Part shown: positions 12,470 to 24,054 of the stretch, in pieces | Layout: the number at the start of each line of letters is the position of its first letter | Numbering within the stretch: the stretch's first letter is position 1 | DNA from: Megachile rotundata | Taxonomy: Eukaryota > Arthropoda > Insecta > Hymenoptera > Megachilidae | DNA: 64,000 bases | Assembly: GCF_050947335.1 (NCBI RefSeq) | Contig: NC_134993.1 | Coordinates: 15,376,001 to 15,440,000, forward strand | Direction of reading: 5' to 3' | The notes under the pieces: generated by a model | Database searches by the model: none | Told to the model about the DNA's origin: nothing | Seen by the model: only the letters and a program-made list of their open reading frames with translations | Program-made: the position numbers and the translations under genes

Positions 12470-13050
12470 TTGTAATGATCAACATGTTACTTTAAGAGTC
12501 CATAACAACCTAATGGAGAACCTAGACCTAATCAAGTTATAAAGCTAGACATAGCCTAACACCTCAAAGTATCACTACCAAGTAGCCTATGAACCTAACC
12601 TTGAAGTGTCGATTTGAGTAGAAAATAAATAGATACCTAACTAAATCTTGATAACACAAAACGTGAAAATCCTTCTGACTGCAATGATCAACATATTAAT
12701 TCAACAGTCCATAACCTAATCAAAAACCTCGACCTAACCATCAAACTAGTCATAGCCTAACATCTCAAGGTACCTATCACTACCAAGTAGCCTAACCTTG
12801 AAGTATCGGTTCAAGTAGAAAATAAATAGTTACCTAACTAAATCTTGATAACACAAAACGTGAAAATCCTTCTGACTGCAATGATCAACACGTTAATTCA
12901 ACAGTCCATAACCTAATCAAAAACCCCGACCTAACCATCAAACTAGTCATAGCCTAACACCTCAAGGTACCTATCACTCCCAAGTAACCTAACCTTGAAG
13001 TATCGATTCGAGAAAATAAATAGATACCTAAATCTCGATAAGATGAAAAT
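12470..13050 (+). repeat. About 200-bp tandem repeat, three copies
   Basis: GCAATGATCAACA recurs at about 12472, 12681 and 12878. Each unit includes CAGTCCATAACCTAATCAAA, TCAAGGTACCTATCAC and AAATCTTGATAACACAAAAC. The third copy is shortened. Confidence 0.88.
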
Positions 13051-13549
13051 CTCGATAAAGTATCTCCCGAAGAAGGAAGACTATCGATTAATGAGAGTCT
13101 CCCATTCAGTATTTGGCTCCTCGTAGATTGATCGAGTAGATCCAAGCCGAGTGGATCGCACGAATCTCGTCGCGTTCATTCATTCGCGTATCCGTCCATT
13201 CAAAGTGTCCACTACGACTCGGCTTCGATTCAAAGTTTCTTGGAACGCTCTGCCAATTTCAACCGGCCCCCATACAACGGGGCATTTCATGGCGCGAGTC
13301 TGCTACGCTCGTCCCATTCTACTTTGCTGGCGAGCTCCTCGACGAAGGACGCATTGCCACGAGATTTACACAGGTGGCCATTCCACGTATAAAAATATCC
13401 GACTTCGACGAGGTTCTGACAAACTTTTCGATTACTTCATGGCTTTTGAATATGACTTTGTTTTACAGGGTGGTTTAAAGGTAAAGTCAAGGTTTTATTT
13501 TGGAGGCAGAATTGAAATTTTGTTAGTAAGTTTGATTTTTTATTTTAAT

Positions 13550-14510
13550 TGCTTCTTGTGAAATGGAAGATTATTCGCGAAGTTTCACCCCTTTGTAAAG
13601 ATAGGGTGAAACGATAGAGGAAAGGATAGGACAAATAGGGGTGAAAAGTGCAGACATCGTAACGGACTATAGTTTGACACTCTAGTTTAATTTTTTACTT
13701 TAATTGTTTCTTGTGAAATGGAAGATTATTAGCAAAATTTCACCCCTTTGTAAAAAGACAGGATAGAATAGAGGATAGGAGAAATAAGGGTGAAAAGTGC
13801 AGACATCGTAACTGACTATAGTTTGACACTCTAGTTTAATTTTTTACTGTAATTTCTTCTCGTGAAGTGGAAGAATATTTTCAAAATTCCACCCCTTTGA
13901 AAAGACAGGATGAAACGATAGAGTAAAGGGATAGGTCAAATAAGGGTGAAAAGTGCAAACATCGTAACTGACTATAGTTTGACACTCTAGTTTAATTTTT
14001 TACTGTAATTGCTTCTTGTGAAATGGGAGAATATTTTCAAAATTCCACCCCTTTGAAGAGACAGGATGAAACGATAGAGTGAAGGGATAGGTCAAATAAG
14101 GGTGAAAAGTGCAAACTTCATAACTAACTATAGTTTGACACTCTAGTTTAATTTTTTACTGCAATTTCTTCTCGTGAAGTGGAAGAATATTTTCAAAATT
14201 TCACCCCTTTGAAGAGACAGGATAAAACGATAGAGTGAAGGGATAGGTCAAATAAGGGTGAAAAGTGCAAACATCATAACTGACTATAGTTTGACACTCT
14301 AGTTTAATTTTTTACTGCAATTTCTTCTCGTAAAATGGAAGAATATTTTCAAAATTCCACCCCTTTTAAAAAACAGGGTGAAACTAAAAAGCAAAAGTAA
14401 AGACATAAGGGTGAAGATAGAAATAATGATGAAAAGTACAAACATAACTAAATATATTTTAACACTCTAATTTCTTCTCATGAAATGTTAGATTATTTCA
14501 CCCCTTTGAA
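13550..14510 (+). repeat. 155-bp tandem repeat, about six copies
   Basis: TTTGACACTCTAGTTTAATT recurs at 13673, 13822, 13978, 14133 and 14289 (spacings 149-156). Each unit contains TTTCACCCCTTTGAAAAGAC, where CCCCTTT is a strong motif, and AAGGGTGAAAAGTGCAAACA. The copies decay after 14350. Confidence 0.9.
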
Positions 14511-15118
14511 AAGGGTGAAACAACAAAATAAAACTATAGAATAAAAGATGAAGATAGAAATAACAAAGAGTACAAAGATAATCTTGCAAATTATAAAATT
14601 CCCTGAAGAGAAAAGTGAACGTCGTCCGCTAATTTACGAAAGCGGAAGACAGATCGACGTTTCGATCGATCTGCCAAGGAAAGCCACGTGCGCGGCTTCT
14701 TTCATTCGGATTCATCGAACTCACTGACTCAGTTGGGAAACACGTAATTTCCGTACACGCGCCTCCTGGCAGCCCGATAGCCCCGTGTTACACCGTGTGC
14801 TGGCTCCTCTTCTCTTCTCTTTCTTTCTCGTGCATGCTACGAACCCGGTTGGCAGCCGGCTTTCTAATGTTTACCAGCCGGTTGACGCAAAAATTGGCGA
14901 GGCCTACCGCACCACCTACGAGAACCAGAAGAAAAAAAACGCGTGGCTGCCAAGACATGGGGTAGGTTAGGTCTCCAGACCGTACGTCGCCTTTCTCCCT
15001 CTTCTCTTGTGCGTTCATGTTGATATTGCTTATTTCTCATCGACTTATTAATCTACTCTGCTGTGTCATTTGTTTATCTGACTCTAAGATAAATTGATAG
15101 TTGTACAGAATTAATATT
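14511..15118. other. Unique sequence, no supported gene
   Basis: Contains GATCGACGTTTCGATCGATC-type short palindromes near 14650. A frame at 14785-14970 starts with a hydrophobic stretch that could resemble a signal peptide, but it has no homology, no exon structure and no upstream promoter, so it is not called a gene. Confidence 0.4.
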
Positions 15119-15400
15119 TAATAGAAAGGGACTGTTTATTCGATATTTGACAGGGAAGTTCTATTGAAAAGTTTAGTATTCTGTTCGAATATCGGGTTGA
15201 AATATGGTGTTATTAGAAAGGGACTGTTTCTTCAGTATTTGATAATGAAGTTCTATTCAGAAGTTTACTAGTCTGTTAAAATATTGGATTGAGATATGGT
15301 GTTATTAGAAAGAAACTGTTTCTTCAATATTTAACAATGAAGTTCTACTATCTATCAGATTGAAATATTATTAGAAAGAAACTGATTCTTCAATGCTGAA
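15119..15400 (+). repeat. About 92-bp tandem repeat, three copies
   Basis: TTAGAAAGGGACTGTTT and GAAGTTCTATT recur at about 15122, 15214 and 15306 with a truncated fourth copy. The copies are moderately diverged. Confidence 0.8.
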
Positions 15401-15589
15401 GGAACATTATAATGGTTGAAAGAATACAATCAATAATTGTGACAAAAGTAGTTTTATGTACGATGAAAAGTTTGTTAACGTAGAGTCCTTATATGGCCAT
15501 CAAGTTTATTGCAGAAGTGAATGGTTCTTGGAGCTGAGAGTCCAGAGAACTTTGCATCACAGATGCAAGTCTAATATGTGATCTATCGT

Positions 15590-16650
15590 GTAGTAATGTA
15601 ACGTTCAGTTATCTAACGTGCAGTTATTTCAGGTTTAATAATGTAATGCGTAGATATCTAGCTTGAAACAATGTAACGCGTGGTAATCCAACGTGAAGTA
15701 ATCAAACCTGAAATAATGTAACGCCTGGTAATCTAACGTGTAGTAATTTAACTCGTAGGAAAGCGACGCGTGGTAATCTAACTCGTACTTATCTGACTTG
15801 CAACAATGCAACGCGTAGTAATCTAACGCGTGGTTATCTAACTTGTAACAATGCAACGCGTGGTAATCTAACGCGTAGTAATTTAACGCATGGTTATCTA
15901 ACTTGTAACAATGCAACGCGTGGTAATCTAACGCATGGTAGTTGGAACGCGTGATAATTAGAGCGCGTGGTAATTCTACGCGTGGTAATTCTACGCGTGG
16001 TAGTTGGGACGCGTGGTAGTTGGGACGCGTGGTAATTCCATGCGTGGTGGTTGGGACGCGTGGTAATTCCACGCGTGGTAGTTGGGACGCGTGGTAATTC
16101 TACGCGTGGTGATTCAGCGCGTGGTAATTCGACGCGACGCAATTCCAGCGCGTGGTAATTCCAGCGTGCGGTAATTCGACGCGTGGTAATTCGATGCGTC
16201 GCAACTCCAGCGCGTGGTAATTCGAGCGCTTGGTAATTCGATGCGTCGCAATTCCAGCGCGTGGTAATTCCAGCGCGTGGTAATTCGACGCGTGGTAATT
16301 CGACGCGTGGTAATTCGATGCGTCGCAACTCCAGCGCGTGGTAATTCGAGCGCGCGGTAATTCGACGCGTGGTAATTCGATGCGTCGCAACTCCAGCGCG
16401 TGGTAATTCGAGCGCGTGGTAATTCGACGCGTCGCAATTCCAGCGCGTGGTAATTCGACGCGTGGTAATTCGATGCGTCGCAACTCCAGCGCGTGGTAAT
16501 TCGAGCGCTTGGTAATTCGATGCGTCGCAATTCCAGCGCGTGGTAATTCGATGCGTCGCAATTCCAGCGCGTGGTAATTTTACGCCTAATAATCTAACTT
16601 GTCACAATCCAACGCGTAGTAATTTAACTTATAATAATCCAACATATAAT
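15590..16650 (+). repeat. ACGCGTGG minisatellite array, left arm of an inverted duplication
   Basis: The 5' third is made of 15-bp units of type AACGCGTGGTAATCTA mixed with TTGTAACAATGCAACGCG. It then changes to the 16-bp TAGTTGGGACGCGTGG type, and the 3' half is GATGCGTCGCAACTCCAGCG. The same sub-blocks occur in reverse order and opposite strand at 18125-19110, including the rare junction GGAACGCGTGATAATTAGAG near 15950. Long antisense frames here are repeat artefacts. Confidence 0.93.
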
Positions 16651-18124
16651 AATCTAACTTTCAGTAAATGATAGTAATCTACCCAGCAATCTACCGTATA
16701 AAAACTCATCTCCATTCAATCACTTTCCCCACATTTTCCAACAATCGAATCAGAAAGGATGATTGATTCGTTTAATCAAATAACAATGGCTCTATGTCGC
16801 AGTTGCGAGTGAATTTGATTGAAAAGAGTAATATAGGACACTCGATTCTAGGTTACGTATTCCACTAATGAGATTGATATATTTAGAGCTAACCTCGAAT
16901 ATGATCTAATATATATCGCTTCATTTTTAATCATTTTCTTCCTCCTTGTCCACAAAAACCCCAATATATACTTTCGTACCTTAATTATTGGATTAGAATT
17001 ATTACCTTAAAGTGAAATAATCAGCTAACCATTTCTATACAATCCTTTACTATCTGTCCTCTTAAGAACCTAACCTAACCAAAATCTCTATCTCTAATTT
17101 ATCTTCTAATATCAAGTCACCTTTACCAAACTTCACCAAGTTCTCTCCAAGATTAAATTCACCTTGCGAATTTTAATGTAACCCAATGAGTTACGTTTCT
17201 GACGGATCGTAAAAAGTGCGGGAAAATTGAAAGAGACCTGAACGTACGCATGCGCAATTCGATGAACGATGCACGCTTGAGGATCAACATCATAAAAATT
17301 CCTGGACCTGTGTAAATATACACGGGCAATAATATAAACTTGGTGGCCGGCAAGGCGTGGCGGATAGAACGGTTCGCTACTTCGGACCCTTTCGGATTAT
17401 CCGTCGCGTCGACGTTCTGCTAAAAGTAGACACTTGCTCGGTTCGTTTCAACTGACCTAATAGAACGGTATTATTATAGGAGAAGTACGGAGAGCCTCGA
17501 TAATGTTTCAATTTGTCAGAATGCGGATCGTAGATATACGACGTGGCGTAGCGTCGGTTCTCAACAAAATGGCGTCCTTCTGCGGTCGCAAGCTGGTCAA
17601 CTTGTGTTTGCGATTTACTTAGTTATTTATTTAGTTATTTATTTAATTCGGTAGCAACTTCAGTATCAAGATTTAAAGAATTATCACAGAACTCTTAGAT
17701 ATTAATCATAACTTCTTGGTTTAATAACTTTTGACACAAAATAAGTTTTAATGGCGATACAATTCTGAATGGCAGTAACTTTGAATTTCATTTATCCTAA
17801 GAGGCGTAGAGTTTGATATAGAAACTAAAAACTGTGAGTAGAGAAGGCTAAACCATATCGGCCGATCAACGAAATCATGGCAAGGTGAGACAAAATAGAA
17901 AAGGGAAAGAGGGTAAGGAGGGATGAGGTCGCTGGTGACGCGGCCGCTGCGTATTCGCCCTAAGAGCTAAATATCGCTCGGCTGGTTGCGTAAGTATCAT
18001 CGTGTCTTATGAAAGTGTTAGAGAGGAGGACAGGTGCTACGTCTTGTGTCGTTCTCGCATTTTCGCGATGGCCTGACTCCATTTTAAACTCCGAGGAAAA
18101 CCTAACCTATGACTTCTCACCTAT
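16651..18124. other. 1.5-kb unique spacer between inverted arrays
   Basis: AT-rich sequence in the large NfI intron, with a GC-richer part at 17340-17600. It has no recognisable exon or RNA gene. The frame beginning at 18009 is unique for its first 35 codons and then runs into the repeat. Confidence 0.5.
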
Positions 18125-19110
18125 GACTTCTAACTATGCGTTAGATTATTATGCGTTGCATTGTTACATGTTAGATTACCACGCGTTAGATTATTACGCG
18201 TTGCATTGTTACAAGTTAGATAACTACGCGTTAGATTACCACGCGTTAAATTACTACGCGTTAGATTACCACGCGTTAAATTACCACGCGTTAGATTATT
18301 ACGCGTTGCATTGTTACAAGTTAGATTACCACGCGTTAGATTACCACGCGCTGGAATTGCGACGCGTCGAATTACCACGCGCTGAACCACCACGCGTAGA
18401 ATTACGACGCGTCCCAACTACCACGCGTGGAATTACCACGCGTCCCAACCACCACTCATGGAATTACCACGCGTCCCAACTACCACGCATCGAATTACCA
18501 CGCGTCGAATTACCGCGCGCTGGAATTACCACGCGCTGGAATTGCGACGCGTCGAATTACCACGCGCTGAATCACCACGCGTAGAATTACCACGCGTCCC
18601 AACTACCATGCGTGGAATTACCACGCGTCCCAACCACCACGCATGGAATTACCACGCGTCCCAACTACCACGCATCGAATTACCACGCGCTGGAATTGCG
18701 ACGCATCGAATTACCAAGCGCTCGAATTACCACGCGCTGGAGTTGCGACGCATCGAATTACCGCGCGCTGGAATTACCACGCGCTGGAATTGCGACGCGT
18801 CGAATTACCACGCGCTGAATCACCACGCGTAGAATTACCATGCGTCCCAACTACCACGCGTGGAATTACCACGCGTCCCAACCACCACGCATGGAATTAC
18901 CACGCGTCCCAACTATCACGCGTAGAATTACCACGCGCTCTAATTATCACGCGTTCCAACTACCATGCGTTAGATTACCATGCGTTAGATAACCACGCGT
19001 TAAATTACCACGCGTTAGATTATTACGCGTTGCATTGTTACAAGTTAGATAATTACGCGTTAGATTACCACGCATTGCATTGTTACAAGTTAGTCCAACA
19101 TGTGATCCAA
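18125..19110 (-). repeat. ACGCGTGG minisatellite array, inverted right arm
   Basis: The same family as at 15.6-16.6 kb but on the opposite strand (GAATTACCACGCG on plus). Sub-block order mirrors the left arm: GCGTTGCATTGTTACAAGTT units at both ends, GACGCGTCGAATTACCACGC units in the middle, and the mirrored CGCTCTAATTATCACGCGTT junction near 18928. The matching sites put the centre of symmetry near 17450. Confidence 0.92.
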
Positions 19111-21399
19111 AACCACATGCATCTTTCTTTCAAACTGTAGGACTTTTGGAACTAACGAAGTTAATACAATTACATACTTGGTACATACTAGGTTAATAAA
19201 ATTGTCTTCTTCTTGAAATTTCTCATTTTTTATCTGGTAAATCAATAAGTTATAAAAAGGAAAAATTGTGAAGTTCAAAGAGTTTGTACCTTGAGAACCA
19301 CTGTCAAACTACGTTCAAAAACTGCAAGACTAAACTATAATAATTTAACGTATTAATTATATTAATTGCAGCAATTGTATAAAACTTAACGTTTCACCAG
19401 AAAATTCTAGTAATATAATTTTGTCAAACCGAACCGATGAAACCAAACAAAAAGCCACTCAACATACAACATACAAATACCAATCTTCCTATAACTAAAA
19501 TTTTTTTCATATAATTTCCTGTAACTAAGAAACTGTAACTTTGACTTATAACTAATTCTTTTTATTCAGTCCTGGATGGTTGATTTTTCGCGTACGTTCA
19601 AGGGAAATGCGTTTATGTACATACAGTTTGAATGTGTCGTGCTCGCGAGCATGTGACCATGCGTGCCGATGTGTGCTCGCTCTATAAATAAATAGCCGAC
19701 GGACATCTTGTACCAAGTTGTCTTTCTCTTTCTCTCCCGAACACCGTGTGCTCGCTTATGTTTGATTTTCATTCGTGCAGCCGAATACCTGAAATGAATA
19801 TTCTCGTACCTGCGATTAATCCTGTCTTCCCTCCTCTCTAAATGGGTCCATCAAAAAACTGTCTTCCATCTTTGCAGTTCTCGTCTTTTCGCAATAAATC
19901 ATTTTACGTTTACATCAAAATAGTATCTGCAAAATTTGAACAGATTGTTTAACAATTTTTGTTGGTTTTGTTTTGTTGGACGGAGTAGTGTTCAGAAGTT
20001 ATGATCAAGAAGGTGCTTTATTTAAAGAGTTAACACCTTCAGACCTAACTATAAACCATAGTTGAATAAAAAACTTGATAGAAATCTTTGAGAGATCATA
20101 GATACATGAAGTGAAGCTAGATTAAGGTTTACTTGAAACTACTTCTGTTTAACCATATTAAATTAAGTGCATAGTACAGAAAAATTTGGAGAAGTGAGGT
20201 ATCGAGTTTGCAGTAGCCTAACTAGAATAATTATGAAAAATGATGACGTCCTTGAGGTGGTGCGATGGCAAAATACGTCCATGTTCACATGGTGTCGACA
20301 AATTTGCTCTATTATTGTTCCAAGAGCGAACAAGTATCTTGAATTTCTGCGTCGCCACGCACCTGTCGACTAATTTTGCTGCGACTCTAAGAAGATCCTT
20401 CGCGGTGTCGCAATCGATTTCTCGAGAAAACGGTCTAGCCCCGTAAACGCGAACACCGATAAAATAGCTTGTTATTCTTAATTATTGCACTCTGCAATAT
20501 TGCACCTCTGCAAAATTTCATTTGAAACGAATCAAAAAATCATACATCAACCTTCAACATGTACTCCTGTCTCAAATGACAGTTTCAAAAAATAAAACAT
20601 AAAACATAACACCACAAGAATTATAAAATTCTGCTCTCCTAACAGAGCACAATTATCATAAACAATTGTCACAAAGAATCATACTGTCATAAAGAATTAA
20701 AAAGAGAATTGTCATAGACTATGAATTGCCATAGCTGACAAATAAAATTATAACCAATGCATAAATCTGAGAAGCGTAAAAGAGAATGAACGCAGAATGC
20801 GATCGAAATTTCGCGATTGCATCGAAGGGGATCGCTTATCGTCGCCTACGACGCCAGTCAACAACGACATAAGCACCGCTGTCGCAATTAAAAATAACCC
20901 AGGAGTGAACGTATGTTTGTTAACGTCTATTTATAAATCGGTCGTTCGTTTTTCACGACGAGACTAGCTAGCACCTCGTTGTTCCTACGATTCGAGTATC
21001 GTACGCCGTTGCGAAACATAATTTTCCGAATTTCCATTCGCGTCCGAGACATCCATCGTGTACGTGTCCCTCGGATCTCTTCTCGTCCGTCTCTTTTTTC
21101 GGGGGAAAGAGAGAAAGAGAGAATAAGTCGAACACACGTTCCGGGCTCTCGTGTATTTCGGTGATATGTTGCGTAATGAGATTTGCGTAAGGTTCCGCGA
21201 TATAAAACACCGTGCGACAGCGAAGGTGAAACGAGATGCATCGAGAATATCGTTTCTCCAATTTTGTGTCAACAATGTCCCAGAATCACTGCTTCTAAAT
21301 CCCTTCTATTACGATGAAATACAAACAGCGTATAGTAGAGTCATTTTATGTATTTGTTGGATGGTAGATTTAAGTGGTAGGTGTATTGTAAGACTTGGT
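19111..21399. other. Unique AT-rich intronic sequence
   Basis: No exon was recognised. A TATAAATAAATAG box at about 19683 and a palindromic CTCGCGAG at 19642 are noted but unsupported as a promoter. An AG-rich tract lies at about 21100-21130. Overlapping short frames at 20927-21275 have no domain. Confidence 0.45.
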
Positions 21400-22560
21400 A
21401 ATTATATGCGCTGTCGTACGCGTGGTAGTAGGACGCGTTGTTGACACGTGGTAGATACGTTCAACGAGTAGAGATTCGCGTGGTAACTCGATAGACTGTA
21501 ATTCGATGCGTGGTAGTTCGATAAGTTGTAATTCGACGCGTGGTAACTCGATAGACTGTAATTCGACGCGTGGTAGTTCGATAAGTTGTAATTCGACGCG
21601 TGGTAATTCGATGCGTTGCGATTCCAGCGCGTGGTAATTCGGTGCGTTGTAATTCCAGCGCGTGGTGATTCAACGCGTGGTAATTCGATGCGCTGCGATT
21701 CCAACGCGTGGTAATTCGATGCGTTGCGATTCCAATGCGTGGTAATTCAGCGCGTGGTAACTCGGCGCGTGGTAATTCGACGCGTGGTAATTCCAACGCG
21801 TAGTAATTCTACGCATGGTAATTCGGCGCGTGGTAATTCGACGCGTGATAATTCGACGCGTGGTAATTCGGTGCGTGGTAATTCGATGCGTTGCGATTCC
21901 AGCGCGTGGTAATTCGATGCGCTGCGATTCCAACGCGTGGTAATTCGATGCGTTGCAATTCCAGCGCGTGGTAATTCGACGCGTTGTAATTCCAGCGCGT
22001 GGTAATTCCAGCGCGTGGTAATTCGAGTGCGTGGTAATTCGATGCGTGGTGATTCGATGCGTTGCAATTCCAGCGCGTGGTAATTCCAGCGCGTGATAAT
22101 TCCAGCGCGTGGTAATTCTAGCGCGTGGTAATTCGACGCGTGGTAGTTCCAACGCGTGGTAATTCGACGCGTGGTAGTTGGATGCGTGGTAATTCGATGC
22201 GTTGCGATTCCAGCGCGTGGTAATTCCAACGCGTGGTAATTCGACGCGTGGTAGTTGGATGCGTGGTAATTCGACGCGTGGTAATTCCAGCGCGTGGTAA
22301 TTCCAGCGCATGGTAATTCGACGCATTGCGATTCCACCGCCTAGTAATTCACCACGGCATAACCTCACGCTTAATAATTCCCCGTCCCGGAATTCCACCG
22401 CCTTACCTCAACGCGGGATAAATTCAATTCGTTGTGATTCCACTCGTGTTAGTTCAACGTCTACTCCAACACATGTTAATTCACCGCCTTACGATTCTCC
22501 GCGCGTTAGTTCAACGCCTTGAAATCTAACGTCTGTTCCTCTAATTCGTGGTAAATCCCC
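21400..22560 (+). repeat. ACGCGTGG minisatellite array (GCGATTCCAGCG subtype)
   Basis: 15-bp units ACGCGTGGTAATTCG alternate with ATGCGTTGCGATTCCAGCG blocks. The first 200 bp carry a distinct GATAGACTGTAATTCGATGC variant. After 22330 the units decay. The array ends about 75 nt upstream of the cassette exon at 22636, closer to a coding exon than any other array except those beside 34439. Confidence 0.94.
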
Positions 22561-22635
22561 ATATCGTGATTCCCAGCATACGCTCGAAGCACAAATTCCC
22601 AGAACTAAAGTTACTATTTTTTTTTTCTGTTACAG

Positions 22636-22689
22636 AGGTCCTAAATGGCATCTGTAACGCAAGCAAAGAGGAAGAAAGGCGGCGAAAAG
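22636..22689 (+). CDS. NfI: Probable NfI 54-nt cassette exon (charged linker)
   Basis: This short exon is too small to stand out as a reading frame. It is supported by a strong polypyrimidine tract ending tgttacag (acceptor ag at 22634-22635), a donor gtaatt at 22690, and phase. It enters and leaves in phase 1 with no stop in that frame, so it can be included or skipped without shifting the frame between exon 11901-12084 and exon 22798-22896. It would add 18 residues, (E)VLNGICNASKEEERRRKG, an acidic then strongly basic stretch just after the DNA-binding domain. Vertebrate NFI genes are also alternatively spliced in their linker, but I recognise no sequence homology for this peptide. It lies 108 nt upstream of the next exon. 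That it is a cassette exon, as opposed to constitutive, is inferred. Confidence 0.68.
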
Positions 22690-22797
22690 GTAATTTTCGT
22701 TTAGTACATTAGTTAGGTGTGCAAAGAAAAATGAACAAAATGCGACGAACAATTTAAAAGAATAGATTAAATGTTCGTCGACTGGGTTTGTTCCCAG

Positions 22798-22896
22798 GTA
22801 CAGGCTACCACGAACTATATAACGGTGTTGTCTGCAATGACACGATCCTAGCGACAGGTGTCTTCAGCTCCAAGGAGCTCTGGATGCTTTCAAAAG
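22798..22896 (+). CDS. NfI: NfI exon: linker with GVFSSKELW motif
   Basis: This 99-nt exon encodes TGYHELYNGVVCNDTILATG followed by VFSSKELWMLSK. The segment TGVFSSKELW corresponds to the conserved SGVFSVSELVRVS-type block that follows the DNA-binding domain in animal NFI proteins. The acceptor is ttcccag at 22791-22797. The donor is the gt at 22897. The exon starts with two bases completing a Gly codon (phase 1 in) and ends in phase 1. Its last 15 bases and the donor are part of a 17-nt sequence that has an exact inverted copy at 23044-23060, so the donor may be hidden in an RNA hairpin (see findings). Confidence 0.9.
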
Positions 22897-23060
22897 GTAC
22901 GATACGTTCCCTTTCTTCATCAGAGCGTCGTTGCATGAACGGAATTAAAGAACTTCTAGGATATCGAGATATACGTTTAGAGGCTAGGCTGAAGACCGTA
23001 CGGATGCTTTCGAAAGGTAATGCGGCAAGTCGATACGTAGAAAACCTTTTGAAAGCATCC
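22882..23060 (+). promoter_or_regulatory. Candidate competing RNA hairpins over an NfI 5' splice site
   Basis: GGATGCTTTCAAAAGGT at 22882-22898 spans the exon/intron border (donor gt at 22897). Its exact reverse complement ACCTTTTGAAAGCATCC lies at 23044-23060. A near-identical direct copy, GGATGCTTTCGAAAGGT, lies at 23002-23018 and can pair with the same inverted copy with one G-U wobble and a 25-nt loop. The two stems are mutually exclusive. The sequence identity is seen directly, and a regulatory role is inferred. Confidence 0.55.
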
Positions 23061-24050
23061 TATCTTTGGACAAATTATCTTTTCGTGTTAAATTAAAAAG
23101 ATCGTGTCCGTGAATCGAAACGTTTAAATATGGAGGATGTTTTTCTGAACGAAATACCAGATAGGATTAGTTCAGGACGATTCAGGAATCTTTACTCTCC
23201 TGCATTTCTCCGGACGTTTACAAAGCACTTGCACTTTCAAGTTTACTTGGCTAATCTCCTAAAGTTCATTCATACTCGCCGCGCATTCTGAGCGCAGTTT
23301 CAAAACTCTACTGTACATAAACAATTCCCCAACAACTATTCCAAGCTTAAAACTTCTACAGAATTTGAAAAATAAAAAAATAAAAAATGAAAGAACTTGG
23401 TATTATATCGAGCATTTCATAAGTCTTAATTTCTCTCATCGAAAATGTTCTCCCAACGCCAGAACGGTCCACAAAAATGTTCGATGTAGTTGCAAAGATC
23501 GACATAAACCGCGAGGAAGCAGTCTGATATCGCTAGGAAGAGGGGAATACCAGGGAGAGACCGGGGGAGAGACCAGAGGCTGCGAGGCTCTCTCAGCAGC
23601 CTCTGAGGCCGTGAGCATTGTTCCCCGTCTATTAATACACCGGGTTGCATACTAATCTCCTGCTACGGTGACGCAGAGAAGAGGAGGGGGAAGAGGGATG
23701 GAAAAAGAAGGAGGAGTGCAGATGCATATGTCGAGGCGTTTCGAGGCTCGCGCCGCTTCTCGATACGCGCTCCCCTGCCCTATTATTCCATTTAGTGGCC
23801 ATGCACGTGTGCCGCGATGTTCATTTCGAAGATTCATCAAAAAATTTCCTATCCTAACACGTCATGAGCGGACATTCGTAGCGATTTGTACCTTGGGATT
23901 TGGGACGCTGTGATTAGCGGTGGCTGACGCGCTGTGCTTTGAGATTTGCGTGGGAAGTCACACGAATCAGTTTAGCTTGATGCTTTGTGGACGTGGTTAT
24001 TCGTTGAATTGTGCTTCGACGTGGTGGTTTGATTGGTTTTGGCGCGGGGG
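23061..24050. other. Intronic sequence downstream of exon 22798
   Basis: No exon recognised. There is a purine-rich stretch at about 23535-23600 and 23680-23720, and short uncharacterised frames on both strands. Confidence 0.45.
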
Positions 24051-24054
24051 GATT

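Noticed and set aside
14785..14970. Small secreted-protein-like frame
   Set aside because: It has a hydrophobic N-terminus only, and an equally long antisense frame overlaps it. No family is recognised.
18009..18584. 191-codon frame with a unique 35-codon beginning
   Set aside because: The unique part has no homology and the rest is repeat. There is no promoter or exon evidence.
19640..19795. Possible core promoter (TATAAATAAATAG) with a following acceptor-like tcgtgcag
   Set aside because: An isolated TATA-like string in AT-rich DNA. No downstream coding exon or initiator evidence.
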